Assembly: GCF_003664995.1 (NCBI RefSeq)
Contig: NZ_JFHL01000023.1
Span: 1 to 34,126, forward strand
Length of the DNA: 34,126 nt
Origin: Mesotoga sp. BH458_6_3_2_1
GTDB lineage: Bacteria > Thermotogota > Thermotogae > Petrotogales > Kosmotogaceae
Reading direction: 5' to 3'
Below are positions 7,261-15,135 of this stretch, one piece after another (the first letter of the stretch is position 1; each line of letters starts with the position of its first letter). The notes beneath the pieces are model-generated. The model saw only the letters and a program-made list of their open reading frames with translations, was not told the DNA's origin and searched no databases. The position numbers and the translations under genes are program-made.

Positions 7261-8772
7261 ATGAGGCAAGGAGTTCTTTCAATCGATCTGGGAACCATGG
7301 GAGTAAAACTTTCATTGGTCTCTCTTGAAGGTGAGATTCAGAAATCGGCATACACGGAGTACCCCATCATCTCAGAAAGCCCGGGACAGGCAGAACAAGA
7401 TTCGGCGCTATGGTGGGAGGGGATCATAGATTGTGTAAAGAAGTTGACCGATAGTGACAACAATCTCCCTCATCTAATCAAAGCGATTTCTATTTGCGGC
7501 CAGATGCATACCCATGTCTATCTAGACTCCGAAGACAAGCCAATAGGCCCTTCAATCACCTGGCTAGATCAGAGAAGCAGCGAAATAATAGAAGAATGGC
7601 AAAGCGATGGCAGGGCCGCAAGGCTCTTCGATCTGACCTGGAACTTCCCCACAACAACTTACGCCGCTCCACAAATATGCTGGGTGAAAAAGCATAGGCC
7701 AGGTGTTTTTTCCCGTACGAAGTCGATATTGATTGCAAAGGATTACATAAAGTTTCTGCTCACAGGGAACAAGGTTACAGATCCCTCGGATGCCTCGGGA
7801 ACGGCTGTATTCGACATAAGAACGAATCAATGGAGCAGGGAGGCTCTTGAACTAATTGATCTGGATGGAGATCTTCTTCCGGAGGTTATTCCTTCAGCGA
7901 GAATAATCGGTCATGTCACCGAGAAAGCGGCAAGAGAGACAGGCCTGATTCAAGGGACACCGGTGGTGAACGGAGGTTCGGACCACTCAGTTGCTGAATT
8001 GGGTTCGGGCCTTCTCGGTGAAGGAGAGGTTTCATGCATAGTCGGCACGGCCGGTGTCGTTGCCGCTTGCACATCCAAGCCGGTAATAGACCCAAAGAAA
8101 AGGATCATGTGTTGGAGCTATCCACTTGAAGGTTACTGGGATATTCTGGGGATAACTCAGACGGCCGCTTCCAGCTTAACCTGGTTTAGAAATACCTTCG
8201 ACAAAGAGAGAAACAGCGAAGTCTTTGACGAATACTCCTCCCTGGCAAAAGGTGTTTCTCTGGGGTCGGAAGGCCTGGTTTTTCTACCTTATCTCATGGG
8301 TGAAAGAACCCCTCTGTGGGATTACAAAGCAAGGGGCGTCTTTTTTGGACTGACCATGAAACACTCTAAGGCACACATGGTCCGGGCAATTATGGAAGGG
8401 GTCTCATTCTCGATAAAGGACTGTATGAAAGTCGTTGAAGAGTTGGGAGTCAAGTTCGACAGCGTGAACGTTATGGGAGGGGGCAGCAAGAGTCCCATTT
8501 GGCGGAAGATACAATCAGATGTCTACGGAAAGAAAGTGAGAACGCTGGAGACTCAGGACACCGGTGCTATAGGCAACTTGATACTCGCCCTTCTTGCCAC
8601 AAATGAAATTGGAGATCCCAGAGAAGCTGCCAGGTTGATCAGACATGTTGAGACTGTCATTCCCGACCCAATCAGAGCCAAGAAATATGAGAATCTATTT
8701 GGAATTTATAAAGAGATCTATGAAAATACACGTTCAATCATGGAGAAGTTGGAGGCGTATACATATGAATAG
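7261..8772 (+). CDS. FGGY-family carbohydrate kinase (xylulokinase-like)
   Basis: Cytoplasmic ATP-dependent sugar kinase of 503 residues, close to the usual length of xylulokinase. The N-terminal DLGT motif is at residues 9-12, the substrate-loop GQMHTHVYLD near 80-89, and the likely catalytic aspartate is D241 in NGGSDH. The C-terminal half has PYLMGERTP, ARGVFFGLT and MGGGSKSPIWRKI, the FGGY signature region. The start is ATG 7261 because GGAGGAG ends 3-5 bases before it; an in-frame GTG at 7249 lies upstream of that site. It is followed by the aldolase gene with an 8-base overlap. Likely reaction: phosphorylation of a ketose, which the aldolase then splits. XylB, LsrK and related FGGY kinases are hard to separate by eye, so the substrate is open. 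Confidence 0.9.
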   Translation: MRQGVLSIDLGTMGVKLSLVSLEGEIQKSAYTEYPIISESPGQAEQDSALWWEGIIDCVKKLTDSDNNLPHLIKAISICGQMHTHVYLDSEDKPIGPSITWLDQRSSEIIEEWQSDGRAARLFDLTWNFPTTTYAAPQICWVKKHRPGVFSRTKSILIAKDYIKFLLTGNKVTDPSDASGTAVFDIRTNQWSREALELIDLDGDLLPEVIPSARIIGHVTEKAARETGLIQGTPVVNGGSDHSVAELGSGLLGEGEVSCIVGTAGVVAACTSKPVIDPKKRIMCWSYPLEGYWDILGITQTAASSLTWFRNTFDKERNSEVFDEYSSLAKGVSLGSEGLVFLPYLMGERTPLWDYKARGVFFGLTMKHSKAHMVRAIMEGVSFSIKDCMKVVEELGVKFDSVNVMGGGSKSPIWRKIQSDVYGKKVRTLETQDTGAIGNLILALLATNEIGDPREAARLIRHVETVIPDPIRAKKYENLFGIYKEIYENTRSIMEKLEAYTYE

Positions 8773-9409
8773 AGATGAGTTCGCAAGCCTGGTGCTGGAT
8801 GCCTGTAAGAGAATGGAAGACAGGGACATGACGGTGGGAACATGGGGAAACATAAGCGTAAGAGTGGATGACGAAACCTTCCTCATAACCCCAAGTGGGA
8901 TGAGCTACGGGAGTTTGAAGATCGATGATATTGTGATGGCAGACATGAAGGGCAATACTATTGACAACAAACGAAAGCCAAGCATAGAACACGCGCTGCA
9001 CAGGATGATCTACAGTCACAGACCGGATGTTGGAGCGGTTATCCACACCCATCCCCAGTACTCAACGGCTTTCGCTATAGCAAGAAAGGATATACCTGCC
9101 GTGTCCGAAGAACTGGTACAGATAATTGGAGAGGGCGTGAAATGCGCGGAGTACGCATTACCCGGAACAGAAGAACTTGCGGCTAACGTAGTCTCTGCAC
9201 TAGGATACAACAACGCCGCTTTGCTAGCCAATCATGGAGCAGTCTGTGTCGGAAGCAATTTGAGCGACGCCTTCAAAGTGGCAGAAGTACTCGAGAAATC
9301 TGCAAAGACAATAATCATGGCAACGATTATAGGAACTCCGAAAGTTATCTCTCATGACGAGTGCCTCAAGATGCAGGATTTTGTTAAGAATCACTATGGC
9401 CAGAAATAG
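8765..9409 (+). CDS. Class II aldolase/epimerase (L-fuculose-phosphate aldolase-like)
   Basis: A 214-residue zinc-dependent aldolase of the AraD/FucA family. The expected metal ligands are present: H94 and H96 in VIHTHPQ and H157 in ANHGAV, with catalytic acidic residue E75 in PSIEHALH. The phosphate-site GNIS and ITPSG motifs are at 28-31 and 41-45. The frame is open further upstream, but ATG 8765 has GGAGG 9 bases before it, overlaps the kinase end by 8 bases and gives the family length (E. coli FucA has 215). It probably cleaves the kinase product into dihydroxyacetone phosphate and an aldehyde. Fuculose, rhamnulose, ribulose or 5-deoxyribulose phosphates are all possible substrates. Confidence 0.9.
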   Translation: MNRDEFASLVLDACKRMEDRDMTVGTWGNISVRVDDETFLITPSGMSYGSLKIDDIVMADMKGNTIDNKRKPSIEHALHRMIYSHRPDVGAVIHTHPQYSTAFAIARKDIPAVSEELVQIIGEGVKCAEYALPGTEELAANVVSALGYNNAALLANHGAVCVGSNLSDAFKVAEVLEKSAKTIIMATIIGTPKVISHDECLKMQDFVKNHYGQK

Positions 9410-9449
9410 TGGATCTCTTTCTTATACTGTAAATTCTTACACAAACACT

Positions 9450-9476
9450 GAGCCGGCGAAGTGCCGGCTCTTTTTC
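9450..9476 (+). terminator. Rho-independent terminator after aldolase gene
   Basis: GAGCCGGC-GAAGT-GCCGGCTC followed by TTTTTCTT gives an 8-bp perfect GC-rich stem and a T run, 40 bases after the aldolase stop. It separates the sugar catabolism unit from the NamZ gene. Confidence 0.9.
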
Positions 9477-9540
9477 TTATCTGCCCGAATGACTTGATTA
9501 AGCTCTTCGCCGAAACCTCCGCAAGGATTCGGAAAATGAT

Positions 9541-9564
9541 ATGACAATATGGCATGATTGTTAT
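9541..9564. promoter_or_regulatory. Inverted repeat upstream of namZ, candidate GntR operator
   Basis: ATGACAAT-ATGGCATG-ATTGTTAT has 7 of 8 arm positions complementary with an 8-base spacer. It ends 33 bases before the NamZ start, where autoregulation by the GntR protein encoded two genes on would act. The assignment is by position only. Confidence 0.35.
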
Positions 9565-9597
9565 TGAGAATAAACATATTTACAGGGGGTGATGTTC

Positions 9598-10719
9598 ATG
9601 ATTCTACTTGGAATCGATCTGCTTCAGAAAAATGATCTCAGCGGGTTGAAGAACAAGGCTATAGGACTGGTAACTAACTTCTCTTTCGTTGACTCAGATT
9701 TGAAGTGGGGAATTGACATACTGTTTGCAAATGGCCTGAACGTGAAGAAGATTTTCACACCGGAACATGGCCTGGGAGGAGCTGCAGACGGAGCGCATGT
9801 CAGTGATACCCTCCACCCCAAGTACGGGGTACCAATAGTCAGTCTATACGGAGACAGGCGCAAGCCTGTGAAGGCCGATCTTGAAGGCTTAGATATGCTG
9901 GTATATGACATACAGGATGTAGGATTAAGATTCTATACCTACATATACACTCTTGCCTATACAATGGAAGCCGCCGCAGATTACGGTCTTCAATACATGG
10001 TCCTCGACAGGCCAAACCCTCTTGGCAGAGGAGTCTTTGGAAGCAGAATTGAAAACGACCTCCAAACCTTTGTTGGTGGTTACGAACTCCCTCTTCAGTA
10101 CGGCCTAACCACGGGCGAACTTGCTCAGTACTTCAAGAAACTCAAGAGACTCGATCTCGATCTGAGAATTGCCAGGCTTGAAGGGTGGTGTGGAGAGATG
10201 CACGACAACACGTCTCTTTTCTGGAACGTACCTTCGCCAAATGTGCCAACATACGAGTCTCTTCTAGGTTATACCGGAACCTGCTTCTTTGAAAGTACAA
10301 ACGTATCGGAAGGACGGGGTACTTTCAAACCCTTCCTTGTGATAGGCGCTCCGTGGATAGACGGTGCCGACTTAACCGAATATCTTAGGAAGGAGTTTCC
10401 GGATCTCAGAGTAAGGAGCCGCGACTATATGCCGTTTTACAGAAAGTATGCCAATGCCAATTGCAGCGGCGTGGAGTTCTTCCCCAATACTGAAGACAAC
10501 TATTTCGTGATTACTTTGAAGATGATGGATTATTTGCTAAAATATGAACAATTTGATATTTTGGATCGTTCGGACGATCTAATAGGCATTAAAGAAAGCG
10601 CACAGAAGATCAGAACACAGAGCCTTGATTACAAAGCGTGGAAGGAATCCGGAATGGAGTTCATCGAATTTGTCGAGGATTGTCTTCTTTATCCCGGTGC
10701 GTTGAAGTATAGAGACTGA
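9598..10719 (+). CDS. namZ: Exo-beta-N-acetylmuramidase NamZ family (DUF1343, GH171)
   Basis: A 373-residue protein that matches DUF1343, the family of Bacillus subtilis NamZ/YbbC, which removes MurNAc from the non-reducing end of peptide-free glycan fragments. Hallmarks in order: FTPEHGL near 53-59 (E56 and H57 in the active-site region), YDIQDVGLRFYTYI, LDRPNPLG, PSPNVPTYES and YTGTCFFESTNVSEGRGT. I chose ATG 9598: the sequence AGGGGGTGAT ends 4 bases before it and pairs with the 16S 3' end, whereas in-frame GTG 9589 and ATG 9592 fall inside that site. There is no signal peptide, unlike the secreted Bacillus enzyme, so it should act on fragments after uptake. It is co-transcribed with the GntR gene 11 bases downstream. 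Family assignment is firm; substrate is inferred. Confidence 0.93.
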   Translation: MILLGIDLLQKNDLSGLKNKAIGLVTNFSFVDSDLKWGIDILFANGLNVKKIFTPEHGLGGAADGAHVSDTLHPKYGVPIVSLYGDRRKPVKADLEGLDMLVYDIQDVGLRFYTYIYTLAYTMEAAADYGLQYMVLDRPNPLGRGVFGSRIENDLQTFVGGYELPLQYGLTTGELAQYFKKLKRLDLDLRIARLEGWCGEMHDNTSLFWNVPSPNVPTYESLLGYTGTCFFESTNVSEGRGTFKPFLVIGAPWIDGADLTEYLRKEFPDLRVRSRDYMPFYRKYANANCSGVEFFPNTEDNYFVITLKMMDYLLKYEQFDILDRSDDLIGIKESAQKIRTQSLDYKAWKESGMEFIEFVEDCLLYPGALKYRD

Positions 10720-10730
10720 AGGGGGTCGTC

Positions 10731-11459
10731 ATGGCCGAAACACCAATTCCGCTGTATTACAAGCTTTATGTTGACTTGAAGGAATCCCTGAATTCGGGAA
10801 AATATCAGAAAGGAGACAAGCTTCCAACTGAGAAGGACCTATGCCAGAAGTACGGCATAAGCAGACTTACAGTTAGAAGGGCGATGGATGAGCTCAGAAG
10901 AGAGGGTTTCATTGAAAGATTGAAGGGGAAGGGAACCTTTGTTACTGGCTCCAAGAGGGAAGAACAGCTGGCAATACTTACAGGGTTCACAGATGAAGCA
11001 AGAAATCGAGGCGTTGAGACTCGTTCTGTGGTTCTCGAAAACAGACTCGTCAGGGTTCCTGCCGATGCCGTCGAGCTCTTCGACATTCCTGCCGATGCAA
11101 TGGTTGTGCTATTGAAAAGAGTAAGGATTCTCGAGGGTGAACCCTACGCAATTGAAGAGGCATATCTGAACGTGGGGGCCGACATTAGGCTTCTAAACAT
11201 TACACAGAGAGATATGGAAAGAGAATCCCTGTATGGAATCCTGAGAAAGGAGTTTGGAATCAACATCTCCTACGCCGAAGAAGAAATGGAGCTTACCAGA
11301 CTCAAGAAAGAAGAGGCCCGTTTTCTTCGACAGGATCAAGACGAATGTGCAATAATGAGGAAGAGATTCACTTATACAAAAAGCGATATATGTATTGAAT
11401 ACGTAATTTCACTGTACAGAGCCGACAAGAGCAAGTTCAGAATCGTCAGAAGAATATGA
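10731..11459 (+). CDS. GntR-family (HutC subfamily, UTRA) transcriptional regulator
   Basis: A 242-residue repressor-type regulator. The winged helix is at about residues 5-72, with KLPTEKDLCQKYGISRLTVRRAMDELRREGFIERLKGKGTFV being diagnostic in outline (PTE, RLTVRRA, GKGTFV). The C-terminal UTRA effector domain covers about 95-238. Many members of this branch, such as NagR and MurR-context regulators, sense amino-sugar phosphates, which suits its place 11 bases after the NamZ gene. It starts at ATG 10731 with GGGGG 5 bases upstream. It likely controls its own operon through a site in the 9480-9597 gap. The effector is unproven. Confidence 0.93.
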   Translation: MAETPIPLYYKLYVDLKESLNSGKYQKGDKLPTEKDLCQKYGISRLTVRRAMDELRREGFIERLKGKGTFVTGSKREEQLAILTGFTDEARNRGVETRSVVLENRLVRVPADAVELFDIPADAMVVLLKRVRILEGEPYAIEEAYLNVGADIRLLNITQRDMERESLYGILRKEFGINISYAEEEMELTRLKKEEARFLRQDQDECAIMRKRFTYTKSDICIEYVISLYRADKSKFRIVRRI

Positions 11460-11462
11460 AAC

Positions 11463-12130
11463 GTGGAAACGGGGTTGGTAGTAGGAAAGAGCAAAGGATC
11501 AGTTGCAAGTTTCAAGTTGTGAGTTGTAAAAAAGGCCGGGGTTGGTGGTTGGAGGTTCGTAAGAGAAAAAGAAACTGGTTGACCGCTGAGCGGTTCTCCT
11601 TTCTCCGAAAAGATCCGCTGGTCGCTTGCTAAGAGACGCTGTACGCTGGAAAGAGCGAAGTAACTGGTTCGCCGTTAGACGAGGGAATCTGTTCTTCGTT
11701 CTTGGTCAAAATCGTGAAGCAAGAGCATTAAGATTCCGACCAGGAGCTTTGTCGGAATGACGGAATCTGGCCTTTAGGAATAACCACTTGCTGTCATCCC
11801 GAACTTGTTTCGGGATCTGGTTTTGATCCTCTCGGCGGGGGACGGAGGACCGTTGACGGACAACGTTGTCTTCACAGCGATAAGCGTCTTCCAGCCAGCA
11901 TTTAGCGGCTCTTTCCCCGCGAAGCGGGCATTGTGACCTGGCGTGGTCTAAACCGTTTCTGATAACCCGCTGCTCCTAACCCGATTTTCATAACCCGTTC
12001 CTAGTAGTGGCTCTTTGCTCGACGAAGTCGGAACTGGCCTTTGCCAGAGGCAGAGACTGGCACCACGAAGTGGTACTGGCGAAGGCGAAGTCTTCACTTA
12101 CGGCGATGATTCTCGCCTTCTAGTAGCGGA
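11463..12130. repeat. Intergenic mosaic repeat block B
   Basis: It carries the same sub-elements as the block at 670-1255: ggttggtagtaggaaagag, 'gttgaccgctgagcggttc', TCCGAC-CAGGAGCTTT-GTCGGA-ATGAC (11735-11761) and GTCAT-CCCGAA-CTTGT-TTCGGG-ATCTGG (11793-11820). It also has an 80-base segment (11939-12018, starting ggcgtggtctaaaccg) that recurs almost unchanged at 25081-25160. From 12020 it has stems joined by ACTGGC linkers: CGAC-GAA-GTCG (12020-12030), a 7-bp stem with an AGA loop (12039-12055) and ACCAC-GAA-GTGGT (12062-12074). No gene is supported between 11460 and 12412. Confidence 0.85.
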
Positions 12131-12261
12131 TCTCTCGACAATGCTCTTTTTCATTGTCCTTCTGAACTAATGCTGCCTGCTAATCCGTCAAATATCACGA
12201 ACATAAACTTAAGGTACGAAGCAGCGTGATAAGTAAATGACAAAAGCCTTAATACGGTGTT

Positions 12262-12291
12262 TTGCAGACATTACCCGAAGTATGATATAAC
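12262..12291 (+). promoter_or_regulatory. Candidate promoter for epimerase-dpp operon
   Basis: TTGCAG (12262-12267), 18-base spacer and TATAAC (12286-12291), in the AT-rich stretch between the repeat block and the epimerase gene. A TATGAT at 12281 overlaps the -10. The leader would be about 115 bases. Confidence 0.35.
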
Positions 12292-12412
12292 TAAGTATTC
12301 GAAAGCCGAGTTATGTACTCCATTTTGATGAGATCTCGATTTAAGGTATTATTGTATAGATGTTTTTTCACTGTTGAAAGTGGGTTTTGCTTTCTTACAA
12401 GGGGAGGAAAGG

Positions 12413-13447
12413 ATGAAGATAAGGGATCTGCGCTTCACCGAAAAGAAATGGGACTTCGTAAAACCTTTTCACATTGCAAACAACGTTTCCAGCTCCAAAG
12501 TTAATATTGAAGTTGAATTGATTCTATCGGACGGAACGATCGGACTTGGAGAGTCATCCTCGTCATTCAGAGTGAACGGGGAGAGCGGAGCTGCTATCTT
12601 TCAGCTCCAGAAGGAGATTCTTGAAATGATTAAAGATCTCGACGTCCGAGACTACAGGAGAGTTTTCGCAAAGCTCGATGCGTATTCTAGAACGGCTCCC
12701 AGTTTGAAGGCCGCCATTCAATTTGCCACCCTTCACGCCTTTTCCAGATTGATCTCTACGCCTGTCTATCAGATTCTTGGTGGGATGAAGGACTTCGTGG
12801 AGACAGACAAGACCGTAAGTATAGGCAGTCTGGAAGAGACGGTTCATGACGCTAAGGAGATCTTCGAAGCGGGCCACAAAGTTATCAAGATGAAGGTCGG
12901 CGAAGATGTCAAGAGCGACATTGCCAGGTTACTGGCAGTCAACGATGTGATCAAGGGTGTCAGGTATGTGATAGATGCAAACACAGGCTATACACCCAAA
13001 GATGCTTTGAGATTCATAGATGCGATGTACCGAAACGACGTGCCCGTGGGGATATTCGAACAACCGGTGCCTGCCGAAGATTTCGAAGGACTGAAAATAA
13101 TCAGGCAGGGCTCTATGTATCCTGTTGGCGCAGATGAAAGCGCAAAGACGAAGTACGACGTTATGAGACTGATAAAGGAAGGCGCAGTCGATTACGTCAA
13201 TATCAAACTCATGAAGTCTGGACTATCAGACGCTCTTGCGATTGTAGAGATGTGTAACAGCGCGGGTATAGGTCTTATGATAGGCTGCATGAGCGAGTCG
13301 GGAGCAGGGGTCTCTCAAAGCGTTCATTTCGCGGCTGGAACCGGCGCATTCACTTATCACGATTTGGATTCTCATTTACTGCTTAAGAATGTCGATCCTG
13401 TCGGGTTCAGACAGGAGAAAGATAGACAGTATCCAATTTTATACTGA
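12413..13447 (+). CDS. Dipeptide epimerase (L-Ala-D/L-Glu epimerase type, enolase superfamily)
   Basis: A 344-residue enolase-superfamily enzyme of the muconate-lactonizing subgroup. All catalytic positions are visible: K159-x-K161 (IKMKVG), metal ligands D188 (DAN), E216 (EQP) and D241 (ADES), and the second general base K265 (NIKLMKSG). The C-terminal D317-x-D319 (HDLDSHLLL) is the pair that holds the dipeptide amino group in Ala-Glu epimerases. It inverts the second residue of a dipeptide, typically making L-Ala-L-Glu from the murein product L-Ala-D-Glu; the Thermotoga homologue is known to accept several dipeptides. ATG 12413 was chosen for its GGAGG site 5 bases upstream; a TTG at 12374 lacks one. 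The peptide transporter follows after 42 bases, so import and processing appear coupled. Confidence 0.92.
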   Translation: MKIRDLRFTEKKWDFVKPFHIANNVSSSKVNIEVELILSDGTIGLGESSSSFRVNGESGAAIFQLQKEILEMIKDLDVRDYRRVFAKLDAYSRTAPSLKAAIQFATLHAFSRLISTPVYQILGGMKDFVETDKTVSIGSLEETVHDAKEIFEAGHKVIKMKVGEDVKSDIARLLAVNDVIKGVRYVIDANTGYTPKDALRFIDAMYRNDVPVGIFEQPVPAEDFEGLKIIRQGSMYPVGADESAKTKYDVMRLIKEGAVDYVNIKLMKSGLSDALAIVEMCNSAGIGLMIGCMSESGAGVSQSVHFAAGTGAFTYHDLDSHLLLKNVDPVGFRQEKDRQYPILY

Positions 13448-13489
13448 TTTTTGTCATCACCCTTTAACGTGGGAAAAGGAGGTGCAAGA

Positions 13490-15061
13490 ATGAAGCGAAG
13501 CTTCATATTGATTTCTCTAATGGTACTTCTTGTTGCAGCGATGGGATTTGCTGCGACTCCAAAAGACACTCTTGTAATAGGCGCAAACACCGGCATTTTT
13601 ATTACCATGGATCCGGCCGTTGCCTATGAGGTATTTCCAAACAAAATCGTCGCTGCCATCTATGCTCAATTAGTCAAACTAGAGGCAATTGACGGCGTCA
13701 TCGTTCCAGTACCGGACATTGCCGAGAGCTGGGAGATTTCCGATGATGGACTTACCTACATCTTCAATATCAGGAAGGGAGTCAAATTCTCCAACGGTGA
13801 TGCCCTTACAGCCGAGGATGTTCTCTTCTCTCTGAAGAGACCAGTAGTTCTCGAGTCTGTTTCTGCGTGGTTCTTGGTCGATATATTCGGCATAAACAAG
13901 GACAACGTGGATGAGAAGATAAAGCAGATCGACGATTACACTGTGTCGATAACCTTGAACGCTCCTTATGCAGAGAACATAACACTCGGAATTCTATCCA
14001 ACATGTTCACAGGTATCGTCAACAAAGACGTAGTTCTTGAACACGAAGTCGAGGGAGACCTTGGTGGCGCATGGCTTACAGATCACTCCGCTGGTGCGGG
14101 TCCATACGTTCTCGTTCAGTGGGAAAGAAACAACGTTATCCTTCTTGAAGCCAACCCCAATTATTACGGCGAACAGCCCCCTCTGAAAAGAATAATGATA
14201 AGAGACATTCCAGAGGCATCAAACCAGAGACTTCTTCTCGAAAGAGGAGATATCGATGTGGCATGGGATCTCACGCCGCAGTTGCTGGAAGAAGCTAAGA
14301 GAAATCCCGACATCGTTGAAATCAAGGTTCCAGGACATTCAAACGAATATCTCTCAATGAATGCTACATGGGGACCCCTTGCGAACCCGAAGGTAAGAGA
14401 AGCCGTAAGGTTCTCGATCAATTACGAAGAGATCGTTGAGGACATTATGCTCAATAACGCTCTCCTAGTACAGGGTTTCATAAACAAGGGCTACTTCGGC
14501 TACGTGGAAGAGAACCCATTCTACCAGGATATCGAAAAAGCTAAGGCTCTTCTCGCTGAAGCAGGATACCCTGATGGATTCGAAGTCGAGCTTCTCACTA
14601 GCAATACCGACACGAGAAAGGCTGAAGCCGAGAAGATTCAGGCAGACCTTGCGCTTTCAGGAATTAAGGCCAATATAGTAATAATGCAGTCTTCTCAAAT
14701 GTACGCCAAGTATCGTGCACAGGGTCATCAGATGATCATCGCCGGCTGGGGTAATGACTATCCCGATCCGGACAACCTTGCGATGGCTCATGCCAGCTAC
14801 AGGGCAAATCAGCTAGCATGGAGAAATGCATGGTTCGACGATTACGCAGCGACACTTTGTGAATGGGGTCAGATAGAACCTAACCCATACAAACGAGAGC
14901 AGATTTATAAGGACCTTACGGAATACTGGTTCCACAATGGACCTTTTGCGATGCTTTACCAGACCGTAGAGTTCTGGGGAATTCGCAAAGAAGTCAAGAA
15001 CTTCGATGAAGCCGCTTTCGGCTACGGAATGTTGTTCGACTTCACAAAGGTATCTAAGTAA
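13490..15061 (+). CDS. Dipeptide/oligopeptide ABC transporter substrate-binding protein (family 5)
   Basis: A 523-residue SBP_bac_5 protein, the DppA/OppA family. The start ATG 13490 has GGAGG 7 bases upstream and opens with a clear signal peptide, MKRSFILISLMVLLVAAMG, likely cut near AFAA/TPK in this sequence (GFAA-TPK). There is no lipobox cysteine, so the mature protein is not lipid-anchored. Family segments are PDIAESWEISDDGLTYIFNIRKGVKFSNGDALTAEDV in outline, then LEANPNYYG and WGNDYPDPDN. It leads the transporter genes and is separated from them by a GC-rich hairpin. Peptides or muropeptides are the likely ligands, given the epimerase gene just upstream; family 5 proteins can also bind oligosaccharides. 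Confidence 0.93.
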   Translation: MKRSFILISLMVLLVAAMGFAATPKDTLVIGANTGIFITMDPAVAYEVFPNKIVAAIYAQLVKLEAIDGVIVPVPDIAESWEISDDGLTYIFNIRKGVKFSNGDALTAEDVLFSLKRPVVLESVSAWFLVDIFGINKDNVDEKIKQIDDYTVSITLNAPYAENITLGILSNMFTGIVNKDVVLEHEVEGDLGGAWLTDHSAGAGPYVLVQWERNNVILLEANPNYYGEQPPLKRIMIRDIPEASNQRLLLERGDIDVAWDLTPQLLEEAKRNPDIVEIKVPGHSNEYLSMNATWGPLANPKVREAVRFSINYEEIVEDIMLNNALLVQGFINKGYFGYVEENPFYQDIEKAKALLAEAGYPDGFEVELLTSNTDTRKAEAEKIQADLALSGIKANIVIMQSSQMYAKYRAQGHQMIIAGWGNDYPDPDNLAMAHASYRANQLAWRNAWFDDYAATLCEWGQIEPNPYKREQIYKDLTEYWFHNGPFAMLYQTVEFWGIRKEVKNFDEAAFGYGMLFDFTKVSK

Positions 15062-15070
15062 AGTATCCCC

Positions 15071-15094
15071 CGCCCCGCTCGGCTGAGCGGGGCG
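15071..15094 (+). terminator. Hairpin attenuator between binding-protein and permease genes
   Basis: CGCCCCGCTC-GGCT-GAGCGGGGCG is a perfect 10-bp stem with a four-base loop, starting 9 bases after the binding-protein stop and followed by TTGCTTTCT. The downstream permease genes run in the same direction with no clear promoter, so partial termination or mRNA protection is more likely than complete termination. The position mirrors the hairpin at 5735-5756. Confidence 0.75.
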
Positions 15095-15135
15095 TTGCTT
15101 TCTAAAAAATCAGCTATTGATACGGGGGTAATTCT

